DNA of 64,000 nt from DATCLS01 sp035296625. GTDB taxonomy: Bacteria; Actinomycetota; Acidimicrobiia; Acidimicrobiales; VFJN01. The translations under genes and the position numbers were made by a program. The stretch lies in assembly GCA_035296625.1 (NCBI GenBank), contig DATHAO010000069.1:92383-156382 (forward strand), given 5' to 3'. The notes beneath the pieces are model-generated. The model had not been told where the DNA came from. It did no database searches and saw only the letters and a list, made by a program, of their open reading frames with translations. Below, in pieces: positions 57,635 through 64,000 of this stretch; position 1 is the stretch's first letter; every line of letters starts with the position of its first letter.

Positions 57635-58378
57635 TTACCCGATCAGCGAGGGTCGTCGGACGGGGAACTCCTCGTTGGCCCGGTCGTAATCCTCGGGTCG
57701 CCCGATGTCGAGCCAGTAGCCGTCGAACAGGAACGCGCCCGGCTGCTGACCCGCGCGCAGCCGCTCGAGCAGCAGGTCGTCGAACCCGTAGGGCATGCCC
57801 GCCTCCAACCGCTCGAGCACGGTCCGCGACAGCGCGTAGACGCCCATGCTCACCGTGTACTGGAGCGTCGGCTTCTCGCGGAACCCTACGATGGCGGGCC
57901 CTTCGAGGTCGAGGACGCCGAAGTCGATGGCCACCTGGCGGGTGTAGGCCGCCACGGTCACCTCACCGCCACGCTGGCAGTGGTGGTCGAGCAGCTGCTC
58001 GAAGGGCAGGTCGGTGAGGATGTCGCCGTTCATCACGAGGAAGTCGTCGGGCAGCTCGTCGCGGTGCTGGATCAGCGGCCCGACGGTGCCCAGAGGGCTG
58101 TCCTCCTCCCAGTATCGGACATCGAGGCCCCACTGGGTGCCGTCGCCGACGTACGCCCGGATCAGCTGGCCCAGATGGCCGATGGCCAGGCTGACCGACG
58201 CGAAGCCGGCGCGTGCCAGCTGTCGCATGACCACCTCGAGGATGGCGCACTCGTCCCCGAGAGGGACCAGCGGCTTGGGCAGGGAAGTCGTGTAGGGCCG
58301 CAGTCGCACGCCCTTGCCTCCCGCCAGGATCACCGCATGGCGACGCGCTTCAACAGCGCGCGCGTCGATAACGTTCAA
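57635..58378 (-). CDS. Sugar-phosphate nucleotidyltransferase
   Basis: 247 residues. The TTG at 58378 is taken as start because GGAGG lies six bases upstream and the protein then begins shortly before the nucleotide site AVILAGGKGVRLRPYTTSLP. Also KPLVPLGDECAILEVVMRQL, DFLVMNGDILTDLPFEQLLD and VGFREKPTLQYTVSMGVYAL, then YWLDIGRPEDYDRANEEFP. Makes an NDP-sugar from a sugar-1-phosphate; the base and sugar are not certain. First gene of the minus-strand exopolysaccharide operon. Confidence 0.88.
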   Translation of the reverse strand: MNVIDARAVEARRHAVILAGGKGVRLRPYTTSLPKPLVPLGDECAILEVVMRQLARAGFASVSLAIGHLGQLIRAYVGDGTQWGLDVRYWEEDSPLGTVGPLIQHRDELPDDFLVMNGDILTDLPFEQLLDHHCQRGGEVTVAAYTRQVAIDFGVLDLEGPAIVGFREKPTLQYTVSMGVYALSRTVLERLEAGMPYGFDDLLLERLRAGQQPGAFLFDGYWLDIGRPEDYDRANEEFPVRRPSLIG

Positions 58379-58797
58379 GGCCCGCCTCCACCTTTGACAT
58401 CTCCGCCCACGAGCCCGTCCGGCTCGCCGCTCCCAGTCGCCGGGCACCGTACCTGTCCACACACCAGTCATCAAAACTTTGCGCCGTTTCGGCAGACATA
58501 TCACGCAGAAGCGTGAATAAAGCGCTCTACGTGGGACTTCGGCCGATTGCCAGGCGATGCGTCAGTGTGACGACGTAGCTTCCATCGATGTCCCGCTAAG
58601 GGAGATATCGCGTCTTTTCGCCACGAATTGCGCACGAACCGACCGGTCCATCGTCCGGACCGAAAGAGGGTCACCTCGAAGGCGGTTGTCTTTCGCCATC
58701 CAATGGTCGACCCTGCGAACGCCAGGGCGCGACTCGCCTCCGACGGCCGGGGAGCCGGCGGGGCGGTGCGAGGTGGACACCGGTAGCGTCGCCCCCC
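58379..58797. promoter_or_regulatory. Long untranslated region upstream of the exopolysaccharide operon
   Basis: 419 bp without a supported gene, more AT-rich than its surroundings near 58480-58660. TCACGC-AGAA-GCGTGA (58501-58516) is a perfect short inverted repeat about 125 bp upstream of the TTG start. It may be an operator or part of a leader. A tRNA deaminase gene starts on the other side. Confidence 0.5.
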
Positions 58798-59247
58798 GTG
58801 GACCTCGACGCAGCCATGGGCCTTGCGCTCGACGAAGCGGCTCTTGCCACCGCGACCGGTGACGTCCCGGTCGGGGCCATCGTGCTGCGCGACGGCGAGG
58901 TGATCGCCCGGCGGCACAACGAGCGCGAGCTCTCGGGCGACCCCACGGCGCACGCCGAGATCCTCGCCCTGCGCGACGCCGCCGACGTCGTGGGGTCATG
59001 GCGTCTGGGCGGCACCACCTTGGTCGTGACACTCGAGCCTTGCCCGATGTGCGCCGGAGCGGCCGTGGCGGCGCGGGTCGACCGCGTCGTCTACGCGGCC
59101 GCCGATCCCAAGGCGGGCGCCTGCGGCTCGCTGCACAATCTGTGCGCCGACCCCCGCCTCAACCACGAGGCCGACGTGGTGGCCGGGGTGCGGGCGGCCG
59201 AGGCGGCAGCGCAGCTCAGCGGCTTCTTCGCCGGGCGCCGGGGCTGA
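58798..59247 (+). CDS. tadA: tRNA adenosine(34) deaminase
   Basis: 149 residues from GTG 58798. Makes inosine at the wobble base of tRNA-Arg(ACG). Zinc site and proton shuttle GDPTAHAEILALRDAADVVG (HAE), TTLVVTLEPCPMCAGAAVAA (PCxxC), plus VYAAADPKAGACGSLHNLCA and the C-terminal LSGFFAGRRG. All catalytic residues present. Confidence 0.95.
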   Translation: MDLDAAMGLALDEAALATATGDVPVGAIVLRDGEVIARRHNERELSGDPTAHAEILALRDAADVVGSWRLGGTTLVVTLEPCPMCAGAAVAARVDRVVYAAADPKAGACGSLHNLCADPRLNHEADVVAGVRAAEAAAQLSGFFAGRRG

Positions 59248-59280
59248 GCCCCGCGGCGCGGGGGCGCCGCGGGGTTGGCT

Positions 59281-59470
59281 GTGGCCCCGTGGCGGGGGCG
59301 CGGGGTGACCGGCCGGTCGCCGACGAAACACCGCCGGCGGCGACGGACCCACCGGCGGGGCCGCGAGGTCCCGCTGTGGCCCCGTGGCCGGGTGACCTGT
59401 GCCCCGTGGCCGGGTGACCGGCCGGTCGCCGAGGAATCACCGCCGGGGGCGACGGGTCCACCGGCGGGGC
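59281..59470. repeat. GC-rich duplicated segment
   Basis: GGGTGACCGGCCGGTCGCCGA and flanks occur in 59281-59361 and again in 59399-59470, about 118 bp apart, with a third short GTGGCCCCGTGGC-type piece near 59376. The second copy overlaps the end of the 41-aa ORF. Confidence 0.7.
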
Positions 59471-59562
59471 GAATCCGCCTGGCGGTACGGTCCGGCGCGG
59501 CTCTGCAGGGCCCGACGCCGGTCGGCGACGAGCGCCTCGGCCATGGTCTGGGACATGAACAC
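59437..59562 (-). CDS. Small hypothetical protein (41 aa)
   Basis: GTG 59562 follows GAGGAGG at a good distance (an ATG at 59556 is an alternative). The product reads VFMSQTMAEALVADRRRALQ and ends in a basic Arg-rich tail. Tiny proteins of this MAEALxxDRRR form are widespread in actinobacteria; role unknown. The tail is encoded by duplicated DNA. Confidence 0.5.
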   Translation of the reverse strand: MFMSQTMAEALVADRRRALQSRAGPYRQADSPRRWTRRPRR

Positions 59563-59623
59563 GGCAACCTCCTCTCCATCGTCGAGGTGGGCGGTGGACT
59601 CAGCCACCGCCGGGGTGGGCGAC

Positions 59624-59836
59624 TCAGGCCGCCGCCGGGGCGGGGTGCGGCCCCCGGCGCGGCGCCCGATCGGGTTCCGCCAAGGGTGGCCGTCGGCCGC
59701 CGACGAGCGAGCCGCGCTCGCCGCACCAGCAGCGCCAGTCGAGCACCGGCCCCTCGGGCGTCGTGCGGAGCGCATCGATGCGGCTGTGGTCCAGCAGGAC
59801 GCGGGACCCGTGGGACGGGCAGAAGATCTCGAACAT
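59624..59836 (-). CDS. Small cysteine-containing protein, zinc-ribbon-like
   Basis: 70 residues from ATG 59836, with GGAGG upstream. MFEIFCPSHGSRVLLDHSRI then LDWRCWCGERGSLVGG: CxxH and CxC pairs could hold one zinc. A common small actinobacterial protein pattern (FCPxHG...WRCWCGxRG). Divergent from the MocR gene. Confidence 0.65.
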   Translation of the reverse strand: MFEIFCPSHGSRVLLDHSRIDALRTTPEGPVLDWRCWCGERGSLVGGRRPPLAEPDRAPRRGPHPAPAAA

Positions 59837-59867
59837 TGGACGTCCTCCGACGAATGGATCCCGCTGG

Positions 59868-59923
59868 CTACCAATTGCAAACCATTTGACGCGGCGTAAA
59901 CTGGTAGTCTCCGGCTGAACTGG
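59868..59923. promoter_or_regulatory. MocR-gene promoter and likely operators
   Basis: TTGCAA (59875-59880), 16 bp, TAAACT (59897-59902). CTACCA (59868-59873) and TGGTAG (59902-59907) form an inverted repeat around it, and AACTGG occurs at 59899-59904 and 59918-59923, 19 bp apart. Repeats of this kind are expected for MocR autoregulation. Confidence 0.5.
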
Positions 59924-59988
59924 AGTGGTATGCATGAGTGTGCAGCCCATTCAGACCGCCTTCTAGGGCCACTTGCCGGAGGATTGGT

Positions 59989-61434
59989 ATGAGTCAGAGC
60001 GTCGAGGGCGTGATCGGGCGCTGGTCCGACGGACCGGGCCCGTTGCACCGCAAGCTGAGCGATGCGCTGCGCCGCGCGATCGAGCGGGGTCACCTGCCCG
60101 CGGGCGACCGGCTGCCGTCCGAGCGCGATCTGGCCCTGCGCCTCGCCGTCAGCCGCTCGACCGTGGTCGCCGCATACGACACGCTGCGCAGCGAGGGGCT
60201 GCTCGAGAGCCGGCAGGGCAGCGGCACCCGGGTGTGTACCGGTGCCACCACCGACCCCCACGTCTCGCTGCCGGTCAGCCCCATCTACCGGTCGCTGATC
60301 GACGACCCGGGCGACCTCATCTCCCTGGCCTGCGCCGTCTTCCCCTCGCACCCACTGGTGGCCGAGGCCCTCGCCGCCGTGGCCGCCGAGGACGCCGACA
60401 AGCTGCTGGCCCACACCGGCTACCTGCCCGCGGGCCTGCCGACGCTGCGAGAGGCCCTGGCCGAGTCGCTGACCGACGAGGGCACCCCCACCACCCCGGA
60501 CCAGATCCTCATCACCACCGGGGCCCAGCAAGCCGTCAGCCTGGCGACGACGCTGATCGTGCGCGCCGGCGACGACGTGGTGGTCGAGACCCCGAGCTTC
60601 AGCGGCACGCTCGACATCTTCCGGGCCCGAGGGGCACGCCTCGTGCCGGTCCCGGTCGACGACGAGGGCGTCGACACCCGGGCGGTGGCCGCCGCCGTCG
60701 CCGCGGCCCGCCCCGCACTGCTCTACCTCATGCCCACCTTCCACAACCCGACCGGCGCGTCGCTGGCCGCCCACCGGCGCCGCGACATCGCGGAGCTGGT
60801 GGCCGCCCAGGACCTGCCCCTCGTCGAGGACAACGCCCTCGAGGGCGCCCCGCTCGACGACGAGCGCCCGCGGCCGATCGCCGCGTACGCCCCGCCCGGG
60901 GCCCCGGTCCTGACCGCCGGCTCGTTCTCGAAGACCGCGTGGGGCGGCCTGCGCGTCGGGTGGCTGCGGGGCCCGGCGACGGCCATCAGCCGGCTCGCGG
61001 AGATAAAGGCCATGAACGACCTGGGCTCACCGCTGCTCGACCAGGCCGTGGCCGCCCGCCTCGTGCCGTACCTGCCCAAGCTGCGCGACGACCACCGGGT
61101 CATGCTGCGGCACAACCTGGCGGTGGCGAGCGAGCTGCTCGCCGCGGCCCTGCCCGAATGGGAGTGGCGGGTGCCCCAGGGCGGCCCGTCGCTGTGGATC
61201 CGCCTGCCCGGCGGCAACGCTGCGGCCTTCGCCCAGATGGCGCTGCGTTACGGCGTCGAGGTCATCCCGGGGGACGTGATGTCGCCCACCGGCGACCACG
61301 GCGATCACATCCGGTTCCCGTACACGGGCGAGCCCCCCGTCCTCGAGGAGATCGTGCGCCGGCTGGCCCAGGCCTGGCGGGCCTACCGGCCGGTCCACGA
61401 CATGCCTGCCACCCGCCGACCCGTCGTCGTCTGA
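59989..61434 (+). CDS. MocR-type GntR/aminotransferase regulator
   Basis: 481 residues from ATG 59989 with GGAGG upstream. N-terminal winged helix LSDALRRAIERGHLPAGDRL, PSERDLALRLAVSRSTVVAA and GLLESRQGSGTRV, then a linker and a fold-type I aminotransferase domain: ILITTGAQQAVSLATTLIVR, PTFHNPTGASLAAHRRRDIA and the PLP lysine in LTAGSFSKTAWGGLRVGWLR. Such regulators sense PLP or amino-compounds. The target is unclear; its own divergent region is the best candidate. Confidence 0.9.
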   Translation: MSQSVEGVIGRWSDGPGPLHRKLSDALRRAIERGHLPAGDRLPSERDLALRLAVSRSTVVAAYDTLRSEGLLESRQGSGTRVCTGATTDPHVSLPVSPIYRSLIDDPGDLISLACAVFPSHPLVAEALAAVAAEDADKLLAHTGYLPAGLPTLREALAESLTDEGTPTTPDQILITTGAQQAVSLATTLIVRAGDDVVVETPSFSGTLDIFRARGARLVPVPVDDEGVDTRAVAAAVAAARPALLYLMPTFHNPTGASLAAHRRRDIAELVAAQDLPLVEDNALEGAPLDDERPRPIAAYAPPGAPVLTAGSFSKTAWGGLRVGWLRGPATAISRLAEIKAMNDLGSPLLDQAVAARLVPYLPKLRDDHRVMLRHNLAVASELLAAALPEWEWRVPQGGPSLWIRLPGGNAAAFAQMALRYGVEVIPGDVMSPTGDHGDHIRFPYTGEPPVLEEIVRRLAQAWRAYRPVHDMPATRRPVVV

Positions 61435-61507
61435 CCGGCACGCGACCGGTCCGACCGGTAGCGGGCCCGTTCGAGGGGCGCTCGGGGGCTTTGGTAGCGT
61501 CGTCGAC

Positions 61508-61594
61508 GGAAGGTTGCCAGAGCGGACGAATGGGGCGGCCTCGAAAGCCGTTGTGGCCTCCGGGTCACCATGGGTTCGAATCCCATACCTTCCG
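61508..61594 (+). tRNA. tRNA-Ser (CGA)
   Basis: 87 nt: acceptor GGAAGGT/ACCTTCC, discriminator G, anticodon arm GCGGC-CTCGAAA-GCCGT (anticodon CGA), long variable arm, T arm ATGGGTTCGAATCCCAT. CCA not encoded. Genes downstream look accessory, so the tRNA 3' end may be an attachment site; no second copy of it is seen in the window. Confidence 0.96.
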
Positions 61595-61897
61595 CTAACA
61601 GGGCTGCGACCAGGGAACCGGCGCTCGGGTGTGACCCACGTGTGACCCGCCCGGGGCTGGCTTGGTCAGAGACCGTCGCATCGCATCGCCCGCGACAGCC
61701 CGCGGTGGGCTTGGCGGCCGCACCGGCCGGCGCCCGACCGCGCCGGGCTCGCGTCTGGCGGCCCGTAGGGCCGCGAGGATGCGGAGGAGCCGGTACAGGG
61801 CCCGCTTCAGGCCCAAATCGCCCAGGCGCTGGGCCAACGTGGGCGGCTCAGGGTCGACACGCGGCACCATCCGCGCGCTGGTGTACTTTGCCGCGCT
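61595..61897. other. Region downstream of tRNA-Ser without a convincing gene
   Basis: Contains GTGTGACC twice (61629-61647). A minus-strand frame of 91 codons (61595-61870) has a helical stretch RLGDLGLKRALYRLLRILAA but no ribosome site and odd ends; it is not listed as a gene. Possibly part of the flank of an inserted segment. Confidence 0.4.
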
Positions 61898-62626
61898 GTG
61901 TCCGACGGCACCGATGACCAGCTAGACGTCCCCGAGTCGGTGCCGGGGACCAAGCTCGGGTTGACGTTGCTGACCTTCGCCCTCGCGGCGCCTGGTGTTC
62001 CCGCCACGGTGCAGTCCACCGCCCTCGCCGTGGGCATCCTCCCCGCATTCCTTGACTATCTGCAGGACGCGAGCCAACGAGCGTGGTCCAGGGTCAAGGC
62101 AGCGAGTGACGAGGCCACCGACGTCTTCGGCGACGCAGAGCAACTGCTAGAGCGCATCTCATCCGACGACCGGTTGCTCTGGTTGCTGGACTCGACCGTC
62201 GAGGCCGCCGCCCGTGCCTCGACGGAGCAGAAGGCTAGAGCGCTGGGCCGGGCACTTGCCGAAGGAGCGCTCGCCAAGGACGACGCTCGCCTCGACCAGG
62301 CTGCGCTCATGACGCGGATCATCTCCGACGTCGAGCCGATCGACCTTCGAGTCCTCGCGTGCCTCTCGAATCTGCGCCACAGTCGCAACGTGCGCCCCGA
62401 GGCGGGACCTGCGAGCGGCTACGGCTACCCGGCGTACATGTGGACGGTCGACCTGGCGCTGGTTGCTGGGCTCGACCCTGTTGTGGTCGACGGGCCGCTC
62501 GGCGTGCTCCAACGCCACGGGCTCATCGGACAACAAGCGGTGATAGGCGATAGCGAAGGCAAGGGCGCTGGCTGGTGCATCACCGACCTTGGCGACCGGC
62601 TACTCGACTACTTGCCGGGTATCTAA
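61898..62626 (+). CDS. Hypothetical protein
   Basis: 242 residues, GTG start. Helical N-terminal half with one hydrophobic stretch (LGLTLLTFALAAPGVPATVQ), then GDAEQLLERISSDDRLLWLL, and a C-terminal part LGVLQRHGLIGQQAVIGDSE and GWCITDLGDRLLDYLPGI that looks like a winged helix. I do not recognise the family. Codon third positions are less GC-rich than in core genes, fitting transfer. Confidence 0.65.
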   Translation: MSDGTDDQLDVPESVPGTKLGLTLLTFALAAPGVPATVQSTALAVGILPAFLDYLQDASQRAWSRVKAASDEATDVFGDAEQLLERISSDDRLLWLLDSTVEAAARASTEQKARALGRALAEGALAKDDARLDQAALMTRIISDVEPIDLRVLACLSNLRHSRNVRPEAGPASGYGYPAYMWTVDLALVAGLDPVVVDGPLGVLQRHGLIGQQAVIGDSEGKGAGWCITDLGDRLLDYLPGI

Positions 62627-62639
62627 TCCTCGTCGCTGC

Positions 62640-62858
62640 TCACCGGTCCTCGCCTTCGCGCTTGCGCCGGTCCCGTTCCATCTGGGCCTCGACGCGCTCG
62701 ACCTCGCGCTCGACGGCGCGCATCCCGAAGGCTGTGAACGACTCGCCCCTGTAGGCGGCGGCGACTCGGAGGCGGCGGTGGAGGTCGTCGGGGATGTCGC
62801 GGATCAGCACGCTCGGCACCTTCGCAGTCTGGTTGACGGTCTTGACGGCGTCCTTCAT
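62640..62858 (-). CDS. Ribbon-helix-helix antitoxin-like protein
   Basis: 72 residues. TAKVPSVLIRDIPDDLHRRL, RVAAAYRGESFTAFGMRAVE and a charged C-terminal helix: the FitA/VapB-like RHH pattern (strand, helix, helix) with a tail that would hold a toxin. No toxin gene follows on this strand; the stop meets the end of the hypothetical gene. Either an orphan or a regulator of the divergent gene. Confidence 0.75.
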   Translation of the reverse strand: MKDAVKTVNQTAKVPSVLIRDIPDDLHRRLRVAAAYRGESFTAFGMRAVEREVERVEAQMERDRRKREGEDR

Positions 62859-62867
62859 GCTGACAAC

Positions 62868-62891
62868 GATAGCGACGCTAGCACCGCTATC
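62868..62891. promoter_or_regulatory. Inverted repeat between antitoxin and divergent gene
   Basis: GATAGCG (62868-62874) and CGCTATC (62885-62891) with a 10-bp centre, 10 bp from the antitoxin start. A likely RHH operator controlling both directions. Confidence 0.6.
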
Positions 62892-62914
62892 CAGCGACCA
62901 TGAGGAGGCGACGC

Positions 62915-63178
62915 GTGGGCGACATCACCCGAGACGAGCGCTACCGCGAGTTGGTCCGAGCCTCCGGCCTGCCGGACTTCTCCCAGCTCGCCCCGTCGAG
63001 CCGTCGGACCTTGGACCGGCTCGCTGGCGATGACGACGCCGTGGCCGCGACGCTCGATCTGCTCAGGGCCGTGCGCTCCGCCGATGCGGTCGACGGCCTG
63101 ACGTTCCGGCCGCACGTGCCAGCAGCCGTCCGGCGGGCACCGAGGCCGCCCGATCTGCTGGGCAGCAGCGGACCCTGA
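62915..63178 (+). CDS. Hypothetical small protein
   Basis: 87 residues. GTG 62915 is used since GAGGAGG lies seven bases upstream; the in-frame ATG at 62900 would put that ribosome site inside the gene. VGDITRDERYRELVRASGLP, DFSQLAPSSRRTLDRLAGDD and AAVRRAPRPPDLLGSSGP. No family recognised. It could be the partner of the divergent antitoxin, but no toxin motif is seen. Confidence 0.55.
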   Translation: MGDITRDERYRELVRASGLPDFSQLAPSSRRTLDRLAGDDDAVAATLDLLRAVRSADAVDGLTFRPHVPAAVRRAPRPPDLLGSSGP

Positions 63179-63296
63179 GACGCCTTCGTGCCTACCGGCC
63201 GCCCCGCAGCTGTGCGGCGCCGCCGACCGGCGCCGCCGACCCCAGCGTGCTACGTATCTCAGCGCAGCCGGGACACGATACGGCAGTATCTAACAC

Positions 63297-63992
63297 GTGG
63301 CGAAGGTACTGACACTGGAGCGGCCGGTCTACGGCGTTGGCGAAGCCGCTGAGTTACTGGGCCTCCGCTCCGACAAGGTCCATGGCTGGCTCGACGGCTA
63401 CACGCGCAAACGCGTGTTCTACGAGCCGGTGATCCGAGAGCAGTCGACCGGTAGCAAAATCGTGACTTGGGGGGAGTTCGTCGAGCTTGGCTATCTGCGC
63501 GAGTACCGCAGGGCCGGGGTGCCCCTGCAGCGGCTCCGCCCGGTGATCCAGACCCTGCGAAAGCGCTTTGAGACGCCTTACCCGCTGGCCCACTATCGGC
63601 CCTACATCGACGGTCTAGAGCTGGTGATGAAGGTCCAAGAAGAGCAAGGGATCCCCAGCACCATCGCGATGGTGGTGCGCACCGGCCAGCAGTTGATGCT
63701 CTCCGAGTCCGTCGAGAGGTTCCTCAGGAAGGTGTCGTTCGCCCCGACGGACGCATCGACGGACGAAGTGGCGGTGCGGATGCGCCCTGCGGGCAAAGCG
63801 TCACCCGTGGTCATCGACCCGCTTCTACGGTTCGGCCGGCCGACGGTTGCGGGGGTGGCGACGGAGCGTTTGTGGGAACTGAATGACGCCGGGGAGTCCC
63901 TTGAGGACATCGCCGGGGCTTATGACCTGGACCTCCACCTCGTTGAGGCGGCGGTCGCCTACGAAGAGCAGCAGCGCAGCGTGGCGGCATAG
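63297..63992 (+). CDS. DUF433-domain protein, antitoxin-like
   Basis: 231 residues from GTG 63297. The N-terminal HTH-like part is YGVGEAAELLGLRSDKVHGW with LGYLREYRRAGVPLQRLRPV; the C-terminus is a DUF433 unit, VVIDPLLRFGRPTVAGVATE, RLWELNDAGESLEDIAGAYD and LDLHLVEAAVAYEEQQRS. Such proteins are usually antitoxins of DUF5615 (PIN-like) toxins, encoded just downstream. Here the downstream gene would lie past the window end. A leaderless start is possible. Confidence 0.82.
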   Translation: MAKVLTLERPVYGVGEAAELLGLRSDKVHGWLDGYTRKRVFYEPVIREQSTGSKIVTWGEFVELGYLREYRRAGVPLQRLRPVIQTLRKRFETPYPLAHYRPYIDGLELVMKVQEEQGIPSTIAMVVRTGQQLMLSESVERFLRKVSFAPTDASTDEVAVRMRPAGKASPVVIDPLLRFGRPTVAGVATERLWELNDAGESLEDIAGAYDLDLHLVEAAVAYEEQQRSVAA

Positions 63993-64000
63993 CGCGCCGG

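Noticed and set aside
58379..58797. c-di-GMP riboswitch in the exopolysaccharide leader
   Set aside because: A GCGCAAAG stretch recalls the GEMM core, but the second half and tetraloop receptor are not recognisable.
61595..61870. 91-codon minus-strand ORF after tRNA-Ser(CGA)
   Set aside because: One helical stretch but no ribosome site and basic low-complexity ends; kept only as a note.

Overview
The window comes from a very high-GC actinobacterium. Gene starts are often GTG or TTG, and stop/start codons overlap (ATGA, GTGA, TTGA) throughout. Support for the phylum: a recR-ybaB-dnaX block with a small SRP RNA and tRNA-Ser, a furA-katG pair, a eukaryote-like GlnII beside GlnA, a large LuxR (LAL) regulator, and a Tad pilus locus in the same order as the M. 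tuberculosis Rv3661-Rv3655c block followed by its helicase. Placement in a deep-branching class such as Acidimicrobiia is my inference; no rRNA is present to test it.

Layout. 0-3 kb: three glutamine synthetase genes (one cut by the window edge). 3-8 kb: a minus-strand series (LAL regulator, globin-like protein, a tiny ORF, membrane protein). 7.7-14 kb: accessory genes with visible operators (DUF2867; leaderless ArsR-SRPBCC pair; UPF0060; VOC/MarR pair; GabD2-type aldehyde dehydrogenase). 14-21.7 kb: esterase, glnE with an overlapping Uma2 remnant, nadE, DMT transporter, ferritin-like protein. 21.7-25 kb: ECF sigma plus membrane partner, and a second sigma-70 factor. 25-28 kb: ClC-CBS channel and HAD phosphatase. 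28.2-35.6 kb: Tad/Flp pilus genes and a DUF1998 helicase. 35.7-39.2 kb: STAS/HATPase partner-switch pair, two paralogous lipoproteins, acyl-CoA dehydrogenase, lone LuxR HTH. 39.5-43.1 kb: recR, ybaB, dnaX, SRP RNA, tRNA-Ser(GGA). 43.1-46 kb: decayed zone with replication-initiator, LAL and LURP-one-like remnants. 46-48.8 kb: katG-furA. 49-58.4 kb: exopolysaccharide locus. 58.8-61.6 kb: tRNA deaminase, small proteins, MocR regulator, tRNA-Ser(CGA). 61.9-64 kb: island-like segment with two antitoxin-type genes.

How genes work together. GlnE sits 12.6 kb from GlnA, which keeps its adenylylation tyrosine; GlnII has its own promoter region with a repeated GTTCAC motif. NadE uses glutamine as amide donor. 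The pilus genes form a tightly overlapping operon but carry damage: a one-base frameshift in tadB, a duplicated tadC start and a duplicated tadE tail where a further pilin-like gene is expected.

The most interesting region is 49.1-58.4 kb. A PelF-type glycosyltransferase is fused to about 12 membrane helices (candidate PelF-PelG fusion). It starts head to head, with overlapping start codons, against a GH114-type lipoprotein hydrolase. Beside them lie an Agd3-like polysaccharide deacetylase lipoprotein, a LegB-like sugar-nucleotide dehydratase, a second SDR and a sugar nucleotidyltransferase. This is the enzyme logic of bacterial Pel and fungal galactosaminogalactan in a layout suited to a single-membrane cell.
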